A stretch of DNA of 64,000 nucleotides from assembly GCF_018918185.1 (NCBI RefSeq), contig NZ_JAHLPZ010000004.1, positions 124,001-188,000 of the forward strand, in the 5' to 3' direction. Below, one piece after another: positions 8,378 through 18,400 of the stretch. The stretch is from Eubacterium sp. MSJ-21. GTDB taxonomy: Bacteria; Bacillota; Clostridia; Lachnospirales; Lachnospiraceae. A program made the translations under genes and the position numbers. Position 1 is the first letter of the stretch. Every line of letters starts with the position of its first letter. Below the pieces are notes generated by a model, which saw nothing but the letters and a program-made list of their open reading frames with translations, was not told the DNA's origin and did no database searches.

Positions 8378-11188
8378 TTACTCTTTCACCGCACCGATCA
8401 CGATCTGTGACACAATACTCTTTGAGAACAGAATGTAGACAATGACCGGCGGCAGAATCGCCATCAACAGAATCGTATATACAACCGGATCACTTCCACA
8501 CCCCGGATTGCTGGCAAAGGTCTTTAAGAACATCGCGATTGTTTTCTTCTCCGGCCGTTGCAGGATCATGCCATGATAAAATGAATTATTCCATACATTT
8601 ACAAATGTAAATATCATCTGCAGGGATAACGCCGGTTTCACGGCAGGCAGAATAATCTTATTGAAGATTCCAAACTCCGAGCTTCCATCAATCCGTGCCG
8701 CCTCCACAATGTCCTTCAGCCGCACCGTCTGGAAATACATTCGCATGAAATATGCCACTGCAGGTGTCGCAATGGATGGCAGGATCAACGGATAAAACGT
8801 ATTCAGCATACCCATCTTCATCACCAACCGGTAAAAGCCAAGGAAGCTTCCAATTGGTGACATCATAAGTGCCGCAACAACGACTCTCCATAACCCTTTC
8901 TTTCCCTTGAAATCAAAGATCTCAAAGCCATACGCACACATACAGCCAAAGTATACTGCAAGAAAGGCTGCTGTCGCCGCAATAAAGCAGGAATAAAACA
9001 ATGACTGGAACAATCCGCTTGCCAGATTACTCGCATAATCTTTAAACTGCACAAGATTCTCCTGAAAATGTCCTTCCGGCAGCAACGAGATGCCCCGTAC
9101 CAGACTCTGATGTGTCCGTGTTGCATTGATATACATGATATACACAGGACCAATCGCTATCACGCTCAACACGCTGCACACAACGGTCCGCAGACAAAGC
9201 TTTCCAACTCTGCCTGGATGACGCTTCGCATACTGTAGATTCAGCCGGATATTCAGTTTCGCCATTCCAGCCCAGTCTGTATCCGACGTCCGCTCTGCCT
9301 TCTTTTTTACATATTTCCTGCCTTGTGCCAGACAGATCAGCCGCGCATCAATTTCATGTAACAACGCTGCTGCCACAATGGATGCTGCAATCACAAACAA
9401 TGTGTACATACCAACACCTTTGACACTTCCAAACATCTGCAGAAACAGGTTGTGAATCAGGTACAGTTCCAAGGATATATTTCCAAGGAAGGTCAATACC
9501 GGATTCTCAAAACGTACCTTCAAGAACACCGTAATCATCAGGAATGTAAATACAATGCACATGGAAAGCTGCACCAAAAGCGTCGGTATCTTATCCTCGT
9601 ACCGCATATTATTGACAGTCTCTGTCCAATACCCATGATGCGAAAGCATATATGCACTCGCACGCGCCAACACAACGAACAATACAATCAACACAGGCAG
9701 AAGCCCCTTATAACTTTTCTTCATAAAGCGGATGATTGCTTCTTCCTTGTTCGCAACCAGCATACCAATCCAGAACACAAGACTTGTATTGTACCACCAT
9801 TCTCCCTGAAACCAGCTGTTTCCATGTCCGCGTGTCATACAGAATACAACGAATCCTGTGATAAATGCAAACATGAGCCACAAACACACCTTCCGGTTCT
9901 TCACAAACCGGTAGATCAGATAGAATACGACATAGAATATCACAATCTCTACGATATACCATGCATGCGAATTGATCAGTTCCAATCCTGTCGCATAAAG
10001 CAGGCCCTGCTTGAATGACCGGTCGGTTCCACTCACCAGATATCTTACCATAAATACGAGAACAGACATGTAAAAAGGAATCAGAACCGTCGTCAGACGC
10101 TTCCGGAAGAAGCCCTTCAGATATCCTTCCTTACTCTGTACACTCTTGAGCAGTCCATATCCGGAGAAAAAGAAGAACATCGATACCAGTCCGACACCGA
10201 AATGCTCCAGTATATTAAATGCACTTGCATTCGCCTCTCCGATTGTCTGTGCCAGATGATGGAACACGATCAATACCGCAAACACCCCAAGCACGCTCTT
10301 CGAGTTTTTCAAGCCAAGCGGCTGTGGCTGGAAATATTCGTAGGTCTGATATTCCTCCGCCGTTGGCACATAGTTTTTATCAACCACCTGCATCCCGCAT
10401 ATAGCAATATAAATCACCGGGATAAAAAATACCCAGATTCCAAACGTAAACGACGTGAGCTTCGCCCACGGAGAATCCACGTTTACACTCTTCATTGACT
10501 TTGTCAGATCTCCTGGTTGCATACTTAACGCTACCGGTTCGTACCATGTCTGAAGCTTCTTCAGCCCTTCCGCATATTTCGATCCTTCTTTTCCTGTTGT
10601 ATAACAATCCATAATGATACAGCTTCCACCCACAACGGTTGCATACACCTGTGAAAACTGAAACTCCGCATAAGCAGTGGATTTCATCCGGTAATGCACA
10701 TTCAGAAATGTCCGTCCATTTTCTTCTATGTACTGTGTCTCAAAGTCCGAATCAAGTACCGACGTATTATCTGTAGGTGTACGAAGCTCCTCGAACACCC
10801 AGTGTTCAAATGTCTGTATTTGCGCCTCCGACAGATCTTCCCATCCGTTCACCGCATCGGTTCCCAATATATCTGCACATGGCTTGACCGTCATCTCCAT
10901 AATGTGTTCCTGGTCATCCGGCATCGTCATGAGCATGATATTATTTTTCTTCATATAGTAGGATGCGCTATTCTCGGTATCCTGAAAATAACGCTTCCAA
11001 TCTTTCGGCATCTTTATGGACACATCGCAGTCTTTCACATACGTCACAGCATCTGACACAGATATTGCTGTATTTCCAAGCTTCGACTTCTCCTCTGACA
11101 TACTCCGTCCTGTCAGCATCACACCCAGAGCAAACAACAAAATCAGTGCAAACACCGTGGAAATATTAAATTTAACTGGTGTTTTCAA
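8378..11188 (-). CDS. acyltransferase-3 / MalG-type ABC permease fusion protein
   Basis: One uninterrupted 936-codon reading frame. Residues 1-30 are a membrane anchor, 31-245 an extracytoplasmic domain of unknown fold, 249-267 a membrane helix, and 295-625 an acyltransferase-3 (OafA/YrhL) membrane domain with the early His-His pair of IVFHHL, FFFFSGYG and RKRLTTVLIPFY. After a charged linker (626-662), 663-936 is a complete binding-protein-dependent sugar ABC permease with the EAA loop EAARIDGSSEFG...ILP at 829-848. The start is TTG at 11188 after GGAGGAACTG. No ATPase, binding protein or partner permease is nearby. It shares GEWWYNT and GYWTET motifs with the preceding gene, so the two acyltransferase parts are paralogous. 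The function is unknown; acylation of an envelope glycan is a guess from the domain. Confidence 0.85.
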   Translation of the reverse strand: MKTPVKFNISTVFALILLFALGVMLTGRSMSEEKSKLGNTAISVSDAVTYVKDCDVSIKMPKDWKRYFQDTENSASYYMKKNNIMLMTMPDDQEHIMEMTVKPCADILGTDAVNGWEDLSEAQIQTFEHWVFEELRTPTDNTSVLDSDFETQYIEENGRTFLNVHYRMKSTAYAEFQFSQVYATVVGGSCIIMDCYTTGKEGSKYAEGLKKLQTWYEPVALSMQPGDLTKSMKSVNVDSPWAKLTSFTFGIWVFFIPVIYIAICGMQVVDKNYVPTAEEYQTYEYFQPQPLGLKNSKSVLGVFAVLIVFHHLAQTIGEANASAFNILEHFGVGLVSMFFFFSGYGLLKSVQSKEGYLKGFFRKRLTTVLIPFYMSVLVFMVRYLVSGTDRSFKQGLLYATGLELINSHAWYIVEIVIFYVVFYLIYRFVKNRKVCLWLMFAFITGFVVFCMTRGHGNSWFQGEWWYNTSLVFWIGMLVANKEEAIIRFMKKSYKGLLPVLIVLFVVLARASAYMLSHHGYWTETVNNMRYEDKIPTLLVQLSMCIVFTFLMITVFLKVRFENPVLTFLGNISLELYLIHNLFLQMFGSVKGVGMYTLFVIAASIVAAALLHEIDARLICLAQGRKYVKKKAERTSDTDWAGMAKLNIRLNLQYAKRHPGRVGKLCLRTVVCSVLSVIAIGPVYIMYINATRTHQSLVRGISLLPEGHFQENLVQFKDYASNLASGLFQSLFYSCFIAATAAFLAVYFGCMCAYGFEIFDFKGKKGLWRVVVAALMMSPIGSFLGFYRLVMKMGMLNTFYPLILPSIATPAVAYFMRMYFQTVRLKDIVEAARIDGSSEFGIFNKIILPAVKPALSLQMIFTFVNVWNNSFYHGMILQRPEKKTIAMFLKTFASNPGCGSDPVVYTILLMAILPPVIVYILFSKSIVSQIVIGAVKE

Positions 11189-11212
11189 AAATCAGTTCCT
11201 CCACTTCCATTT

Positions 11213-12301
11213 TCATTCGTGGCCCGCCTGATCTCCTTTCAGGACAAGCCTTTTAATGTTATATAAGATAATTGCCGCAATGTATGTGAACACAATTTCC
11301 AATATGATAAACACCGATTTGGGAAATACAACATTCGCATGACTGCAAACATAAATAAATATATTGTTCAATAAGATAAGTTCAAAGTAAATCGCACTGC
11401 CAGCCTCCGTGACGCGTCCGCCAAACCGGAATCTGCCAATTACCATCACCATAAGCAGGACGAAAAGCATAATTGCCGGTGTCTGCGCAGCCAACGTCAA
11501 AAGCTTGTCGCCATAGCCTGGATTGTCCGGTGTCTCCGTCCAATATCCATAATGATCTACGGTATAGATTGCTGCATATCCGGTTACAGCAAGCAATACC
11601 AGACCTCCCATAAAAGCAGGCAGAAAATGTTTTTTCAGCCAGCTATCCACCTGTGTCTGTTTCCGTCTGTACAGCATGCCTAAGAAGAAACAGATTGTCG
11701 TGTTATACCACCATTCACCATAAAACCAGTTCGTGAATATATCCTTGTCAAACTGATGTCCAAGCAGAAGACTGCCTGTCATCATAAGCAGCATACAGAC
11801 CGCAAAAAGAGCCGTTGCCACCTTTGTATTCTTCCCCTTATAAAATGCGAATGCAACAAGCAGATTTAACAGAATCACTTCCACTGCGATCCACATCTGA
11901 TCGTTCAGCAAAATAAGTCCAAAGAAGGACAATAAAAGCTCCTCCATCGTATAACGCTCTCCAAGCAGCTGTGTCACAATCATATACGCATAGCTGCAAA
12001 AGAAAAACAATACTAAAATCGGAATAACATTACGCCGTGCATACACCTTCCAGCCATATGCCTTCACATCCTTCATCGCTGTATAGCCTAACAAAAACAT
12101 GAAAAATCCCACACAAAAGATTCCGATATACTCAAATGGTTTTAATAATTTTCCATATAAATATTCACTGAACACCGATACAGAAACATGGTGGATAATC
12201 GTCAATAAAGCCAGAACTGCCACCACTGCTTTCGTCTGCGGATATTTCGTTATGTCGTTTCTTGTCTGATTTTCCGATTGTTCTACTCTATACTCACTCA
12301 T
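11213..12301 (-). CDS. acyltransferase-3 family membrane protein
   Basis: A 362-residue multi-helix membrane protein of the acyltransferase-3 group, which moves acyl groups onto envelope polysaccharides. The conserved His pair is in LLTIIHHVSVS (about residue 37), then FMFLLGYTAM and the Arg pair ARRNVIPILV. GEWWYNTT and YGYWTETPDN match the next gene's acyltransferase part, showing recent paralogy. Its ATG overlaps the regulator's stop (ATGA, 12298-12301) and it ends 24 nt before the fusion gene. The acceptor is unknown. Confidence 0.85.
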   Translation of the reverse strand: MSEYRVEQSENQTRNDITKYPQTKAVVAVLALLTIIHHVSVSVFSEYLYGKLLKPFEYIGIFCVGFFMFLLGYTAMKDVKAYGWKVYARRNVIPILVLFFFCSYAYMIVTQLLGERYTMEELLLSFFGLILLNDQMWIAVEVILLNLLVAFAFYKGKNTKVATALFAVCMLLMMTGSLLLGHQFDKDIFTNWFYGEWWYNTTICFFLGMLYRRKQTQVDSWLKKHFLPAFMGGLVLLAVTGYAAIYTVDHYGYWTETPDNPGYGDKLLTLAAQTPAIMLFVLLMVMVIGRFRFGGRVTEAGSAIYFELILLNNIFIYVCSHANVVFPKSVFIILEIVFTYIAAIILYNIKRLVLKGDQAGHE

Positions 12302-12867
12302 CTGTTATCCCCTTCCGTTTCTACGTCGTCTTTTTCCCTCTTCGCTTTCTCATTCTCTTCGATCTGAGACTCCTCGTCTTCCTGTTTCTGCTCCAGATTC
12401 TCCCCGACTGTTTCTTCCGTTATCGTATATTCCATCATCATAACAAGCTTCTTGCGGATTTCTTTATCCTTTTCCTGCAACCGGACATAATTGAATATAT
12501 TCAGGCAGATGGAGAAAATCAGCATAATCAAAACCACACATATAATAATGATCAGGCGGCTTCTCTCCCGTTTTCGCTTAATCTCTTCATCCGAAATCTG
12601 CAAAGAATAATCAATCAGCTCCTGCACCTTCCCTGTATCCATGACCGCGTCTGACTTGGCACGCTCTCCATTCAACAGTTCTACCACCGAAACATCCAGT
12701 GCCTGTGACAAGTCATCCAGCACACAGATATCCGGATAGCTAAGCCCCCGTTCCCATTTAGAGACTGCCTTATCTGTCAGATGAAGCTTCTCTCCAAGCT
12801 CCTTCTGTGTCATATTTTTTTCTTTTCGTAACTGGTATACAAATCTGCCAAATTGTTCTTTATCCAT
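12298..12867 (-). CDS. XRE-type regulator with a membrane anchor
   Basis: A 189-residue protein. An HTH_3 domain occupies about residues 5-60 (FGRFVYQLRKEKNMTQKELG and LTDKAVSKWERG). One membrane helix is near residues 104-124 (LIIIICVVLIMLIFSICL), and the tail outside is charged and probably coiled. This form is common in Clostridia for membrane-tethered regulators whose activity follows an envelope signal. The start at 12867 has GGAG six bases upstream; a longer frame from GTG at 12918 has no ribosome site. It heads the acyltransferase operon and probably controls it. Confidence 0.85.
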   Translation of the reverse strand: MDKEQFGRFVYQLRKEKNMTQKELGEKLHLTDKAVSKWERGLSYPDICVLDDLSQALDVSVVELLNGERAKSDAVMDTGKVQELIDYSLQISDEEIKRKRERSRLIIIICVVLIMLIFSICLNIFNYVRLQEKDKEIRKKLVMMMEYTITEETVGENLEQKQEDEESQIEENEKAKREKDDVETEGDNR

Positions 12868-13000
12868 TCCGCTCTCCGTTTGTGGTTCATCCGCTATCTG
12901 CTGTATCAAGCTAACCACATTTCTATGATTTTTACAACCGACTGTTGGTTTCCTTTTTATCTTTTCCTATATATTACAAGAATTTTCACATAATTGTAAT

Positions 13001-13030
13001 CAAAAAATCGAGCAGGTTAATACCTGCTCG
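13001..13030 (-). terminator. terminator after the mfd-side operon
   Basis: Stem CGAGCAGGT/ACCTGCTCG with a four-base loop, followed on the minus strand by a T-rich tail. It lies 170 nt beyond the stop of the AT-rich membrane gene; the remaining 13030-13200 is AT-rich with nothing recognisable. Confidence 0.85.
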
Positions 13031-13201
13031 TTATAGAATAATGTTAGACTGTATTCGAATTTAAGAAGAACAATTAAACTATTATATTTTCATTACCCGA
13101 ACAATCTCTTCAACCAATTCCAAATATCTGACTGCAATAAAATAATTTATACCCCCTTTCTTAATTGCTCTATAAAAGCTTACACTTCACATAACATTTT
13201 C

Positions 13202-14383
13202 TTACTTTGGATGTTGTTTTAAAATCCGATAACTATTTTTATATGAAAACACCAGCCAAGCAAGCCATAACCATAACAACAATTCCATATAGTAACAGCT
13301 ATACAAAAATAAGCATATCAAAACCGCACCCAATATTCCATTTGTTTTTTTGCTTCTCAATCTAAAACAATCTAACAAAACATATATACTAAACAATATA
13401 AATAGAGCAACATATTTAACACCTATTTGTACCGCTTCTACACCTATACACATACCATAAATTATCAACGTCAACAGAATGCATGCCATTTTCACACGTC
13501 GCTTAGTTTCTGTTAAGGCATCCCCACTGTTCCAGACAGCCACAAGCAACACTATCATACCAATACAAAAATTCACATTGGCACAGTACCGATGATACAA
13601 ATATAATACACTCGGTTTGATATGGAATCTTAGTTTTTCATCAACCGTCACTGGATATTCTACTTCTACATTTCCTTTCAAATCCCCACTCTGTTTTATA
13701 CGGATTACATCTGTTCCCGGCTTTTCTGCCTTCACCACGCAACCTTGAAAATCCTTATGATTCCATGCCAATCCGATGATTACATATTCATGCTCTATCG
13801 TTAAATCTGCATACGGATAGTAACTAGACAAATCCTCACATACAACCGTCGTCCTCGTTTCCTCTGGAATATATGCATAAAACGTCTTCTTTGGTGCAAA
13901 TATATATACAAGATTACATACGATCCCACATATTGCAAAAATTATTACAGCTCTGCGCACTGTCTTTTTTGCAAATGCATCCCTGACACAACGCCATGCA
14001 CTTACCCGTTGTTCTATCTTACCTGTCAATATCAGGTATACCACAACTGATGCAATATGCAGGTATATTATAATAGTCATTTTATCTGCCTGTGGGAACA
14101 ACCAAATTAACATCTTACATATGCTGATTCCTGCAAACAAAAAGCTCTCTGAAACAACTACATTTTTAATCACTGTATAAACCATACAACATGCAAGCAA
14201 CACAGGCACCCAGTTAATCAGCCTTGGCACCCATAGCCATGGAATAATTGTATAGCGTACAGTTTCCGTTGTTTGATTCCTTACAACTGTGGAAAATATG
14301 TTATAATCCTGCACAGAAATACCAACGATCAAAATATATGTAACAATATACATTATGGTACAATAAAAAATTTTTTTCTTCAT
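13202..14383 (-). CDS. multi-pass membrane protein of unknown function
   Basis: A 393-residue protein, not recognised. About eight to ten hydrophobic segments can be seen, with one longer polar stretch (about residues 170-255, containing EETRTTVVCEDLSSYYPYADLTIEHEY) that is probably outside the cell. The gene is clearly more AT-rich than its neighbours, with long runs of A and T and many Ile/Tyr/Asn codons, which may mean transfer from elsewhere. Its ATG directly follows the TAA of the parvulin gene with no base between, so it is translated in the same message. No catalytic motif was seen. Confidence 0.65.
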   Translation of the reverse strand: MKKKIFYCTIMYIVTYILIVGISVQDYNIFSTVVRNQTTETVRYTIIPWLWVPRLINWVPVLLACCMVYTVIKNVVVSESFLFAGISICKMLIWLFPQADKMTIIIYLHIASVVVYLILTGKIEQRVSAWRCVRDAFAKKTVRRAVIIFAICGIVCNLVYIFAPKKTFYAYIPEETRTTVVCEDLSSYYPYADLTIEHEYVIIGLAWNHKDFQGCVVKAEKPGTDVIRIKQSGDLKGNVEVEYPVTVDEKLRFHIKPSVLYLYHRYCANVNFCIGMIVLLVAVWNSGDALTETKRRVKMACILLTLIIYGMCIGVEAVQIGVKYVALFILFSIYVLLDCFRLRSKKTNGILGAVLICLFLYSCYYMELLLWLWLAWLVFSYKNSYRILKQHPK

Positions 14384-15460
14384 TTAGTTTTTCCCAACTG
14401 TATCATTTACGATCGTATCATACACGTCCATATCTACGCTGTCTGGGTACTTGAAGATTGGATCGATTTGTGCCTGCCATTTCGTAAGCGTATCCGATAA
14501 CGCTTCCTGTACCTGCTGATTATAAAGCACGATTTTCTGCTCATTTGTTTTCGTCTGATCAGTCAGAGCAATCATCTGGAATACATGATAGCCATACTGC
14601 GTCTCCACAACCGTGCTGTACTGTCCGTTCTCCATATTGTACAGCAGATCATACACATCCTGCCCATATGTTTCCAGAATATCCTTTGGGCTCATCGTCT
14701 GTATCTTCGCCTCGTTCAACTGATAATACTCTGCCAGCTTCTCGATTGCTGCGCCTGTGACGTCTTTTGTGTCTGTCGTAGCCAACGTTGCGCACGCTTG
14801 TAAAGCATTTTGATACTGTTGATTTTTCTGTTCCTCTGTATAAGGTGTCACTACCCCATTCTCATCCATGCTGTAACACGCAAAATACATGTCATAGAAG
14901 GTCGTCATCCGCGCCTCTTCATCAGAAATCTCAATCTTCCGGTCATCTAAGATCTTCGCTTCCACCTTCGATGCGATTGCATTTTCCTGCATCACTTTCT
15001 CTGCCTTTTCCTTCGTGATCTCCATCTTCTGTAACTGTTCATCCGTCAGTCCCTCACAGAAATCGTCTGCTTTCTGATTTAACTCTGTCAGTTCATCGTC
15101 CCCCAGTGTGATTCCAAGCTCCTCCGCATGCGCACACAGTGTCTTGACTCGGACAATCTCATTTACAACTTCCTCGCGCGTCAGGTTTTCCATAGAAGTG
15201 CCTGCACCTCCATCCGGAAGCACCGTCTGCCAGACATCACTGCCATACTGCATCTCATACCGTTCCCGCACGGTTTCTATATAGATATATACCTCACCCT
15301 TGGTTACCAGATTATTTCCATACTGAAACACCAGTGTTCCACTGCTTGTCTGCTGTGTTTCTTCTTCCTTTTTCTCTCCACAGCCAGAAAGCACCGGTAC
15401 CATCAGGCAGATACACAACAATATTGCAATTAATTTTCGACAACGTCTATTATGCTTCAT
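14384..15460 (-). CDS. parvulin-type peptidyl-prolyl isomerase lipoprotein (PrsA/SurA-like)
   Basis: A 358-residue lipoprotein with signal ending LSGC, so it is anchored on the outer face of the membrane. The N-terminal half is helical as in SurA/PrsA chaperones. A parvulin-like PPIase core follows around residues 205-320, with the late element VVETQYGYHVFQM typical of the family. Its start overlaps the end of mfd by 11 nt. A lipoprotein foldase directly after mfd is an arrangement seen in related Clostridia. It probably helps fold exported proteins. Confidence 0.85.
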   Translation of the reverse strand: MKHNRRCRKLIAILLCICLMVPVLSGCGEKKEEETQQTSSGTLVFQYGNNLVTKGEVYIYIETVRERYEMQYGSDVWQTVLPDGGAGTSMENLTREEVVNEIVRVKTLCAHAEELGITLGDDELTELNQKADDFCEGLTDEQLQKMEITKEKAEKVMQENAIASKVEAKILDDRKIEISDEEARMTTFYDMYFACYSMDENGVVTPYTEEQKNQQYQNALQACATLATTDTKDVTGAAIEKLAEYYQLNEAKIQTMSPKDILETYGQDVYDLLYNMENGQYSTVVETQYGYHVFQMIALTDQTKTNEQKIVLYNQQVQEALSDTLTKWQAQIDPIFKYPDSVDMDVYDTIVNDTVGKN

Positions 15461-18400
15461 GGTTCACATCCTCCGTATTATACAATGTGCGGATATCCTC
15501 TATTACCTTCTCACAGGAAGATACCATCTCTTCCTCGATCAGCTTCGACATACGGATACGGAAATATGTCTGCTTGCCCGCGGTAAGCCGCAATGTGTTC
15601 TTATACCGCTTCAACAACGGATTGACGCGCTCCGCCTGCACAGGTGCCTGCGGCAGCATGAAAAACCGTACCTCATCGCCCACATATTTAATATCCGTAA
15701 TATAAACCTCATGTGCAATCGCCTTCAGATATGCCACATCAAGTAAGCGGAAGAACGGCTTTGGCGGTTCACCAAACCGATCACGCACCTCCTCTAAGAT
15801 GGCATCATTATCCTCGCGGTTCGTACATTTCGAGATTCGTTTATACAAATCCAGCTTCACGTATTCATTCTTCACATAGCTGTCTGGAATATAGGCATTG
15901 AGCGGAAGCTCCACATTTGTGACGAACTCCTCACGCACCGTCTCTCCAGACAGACGCCGGATCGCATCGTTCAACATCTGACAATACAGATCGTAACCAA
16001 CCGCCTCAATATTTCCCGACTGCTCCTGTCCGAGCAGATTTCCGGCTCCACGAATCTCCAGATCTTTCATTGCTATCTTATACCCGGAGCCAAGATCTGT
16101 AAACTCCCGGATTGCTTTCAGCCGCTTCTCTGCGACCTCTTTTATCATCTTGTCACGCTTATAAAGCAGGAATGCATAGGCACTCCGGTTGGAACGTCCG
16201 ACACGTCCACGCAGCTGATAAAGCTGTGACAAACCAAAACGATCCGCATCATGTATAATGATCGTGTTGACATTTGGAATATCCAGTCCCGTCTCAATAA
16301 TCGTCGTTGACACAAGCACATCGATCTCACCCTTAATAAAGCGACGCATCATCGCTTCAAGCTCCCGCTCCGGCATCTTACCATGTGCAAATTCAATCGT
16401 TGCATCCGGCAGTACCTGACGAAGCTGTCCGGTGATGTCCGCAATTGTCTCCACCCGGTTATACACATAATATACCTGTCCGTTTCGTGCAAGTTCCCGG
16501 TTAATCGCCTCTTTTACAAACTCCAGATCGTACTCCATAATATACGTCTGGATCGGCAGCCGATCGACTGGCGGTTCTTCCAGCAGACTGATGTCACGCA
16601 GACCAACCAGACTCATATGCAGTGTTCGCGGAATTGGTGTCGCAGTGAGTGTCAGTACATCCACATTTTTCTTCATCTGCTTGATCTGTTCCTTATGCTT
16701 AACACCGAACCGCTGTTCCTCATCGATGATCAAAAGTCCCAGATTTTTAAATACAATATCCTTCGAAAGCAACCTGTGTGTACCGATCACGATATCGACC
16801 ATACCGGACTTCATCTGCTCCAATGTCTCTTTGACTTCCTTCGGCGTACAAAAACGGGACAGCATACGGATATTGACCGGATAGTTCTTCATACGCTCAC
16901 AGAATGTGTTGTAATGCTGCTCGGCAAGAATCGTCGTCGGCACCAGATAGGCAACTTGTCGATTATCCTGCACCGCCTTAAACGCAGCCCGGATGGCAAC
17001 CTCTGTCTTTCCAAATCCTACATCCCCACAGACGAGACGATCCATGATCTTGCCACTTTCCATGTCATGCTTGGTATCGTCAATGGCTTTCTGCTGATCC
17101 AGAGTCTCCTCATACGGGAACATCTCTTCAAACTCCCGCTGCCATACGGTATCCTCCGAATATTTGTAGCCCTGCGTACTCGAACGGATCGCATACAGCT
17201 CAATCAGTTCCTTCGCAATATCCTCCACATGTCCTTTGACGCGCGTGCGCACCTTCTCCCACTCCGGACCGCCAAGCTTGTTCAGCTTGACACGTGCGCC
17301 ATCCTTGCCGGACAGCTTGCCAATGCGGTCGAGCTGCTCCACAGGCACGAACAATTTGCTACCCTTTGCATACTCGATACTGATATAGTCCTTCATGCGT
17401 CCATCGGTTTCCACCTTGTCGATACCGCGGTAGATTCCGACACCATGATTTTGATGTACGACATAATCGCCAACGGAAATATCTGAGAATCCGGCAATTT
17501 TCTCACCTGCATATTTCGGCAGTTTCTTCCGTTTTTTCAGTTCTTTCGAGGTAAATATATCGCCCTCTGCGATCACAAGCAGATGACACTCCGGGATTTC
17601 AAAGCCCGTCTCCATTCGTCCGACACTGATGCGTACCTCTCCCGATTTGAGCGGCTGTTCCCGGTTTTCGGTAAAGTACGCCATGACATCATTATCCTGT
17701 AAGTTCTTCGCGATACGTTTTCCTCGCGTCGCAGATGGTGACAGAATCAGAATCCGATAGTCCTTCTTCTTATATTTCTCGATATCCTTCATCAGATCCT
17801 CGAAGCTGTTGTTGTAGCTGACAAGCCCCTTTGCATCGATCTGAAATGCGAACTGTTCCTTCCATGCCGGCTGCTTCTTATATAGTTCCGAAAGCAGCAC
17901 CGGTGTACGGTTCACTAGTCTCGCCACAACTGTCTTGGCATCATAAAGCACATTTGCCTGCGTTGGCAGAACATAACCACCCTCCAGACGGCCTTCCATC
18001 GACATGCCAAACTGCATCGCATAAGCACCAGCACGCTGGTTTACACGCTCCGGATCGTCAATGAAGATATCCGTATCTGCTGGAAAATAATCCAAAAACG
18101 ACACCGTGTCGTCGTAGAAATATTCCACCATACTGTCTAATCCCATCGTGGAATTAAACTCCTTTAACTCCTCTAATACCGACTCCACCATCTTGTTCAG
18201 CCGTGCGTATTGCTCCGTGTGGAACTGTTCCTTCAAAAGTTTCGCCTGTGCCTTATGCTCCTTCTCCAGCTTTGCAATACCCTGACTGATCCGCACATCG
18301 TCGAGTACCATCTCCGTAGATGGATAAATTACAAACTCCTCAACGCGCTCCATCGAACGCTGACTTTCCACATCAAAACTCCGGATACTGTCAATATCAT

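Noticed and set aside
16383-17486. A 367-codon open frame on the plus strand
   Set aside because: It lies entirely antisense to conserved mfd helicase domains, and its translation looks like an out-of-frame shadow rich in His, Cys and Leu.
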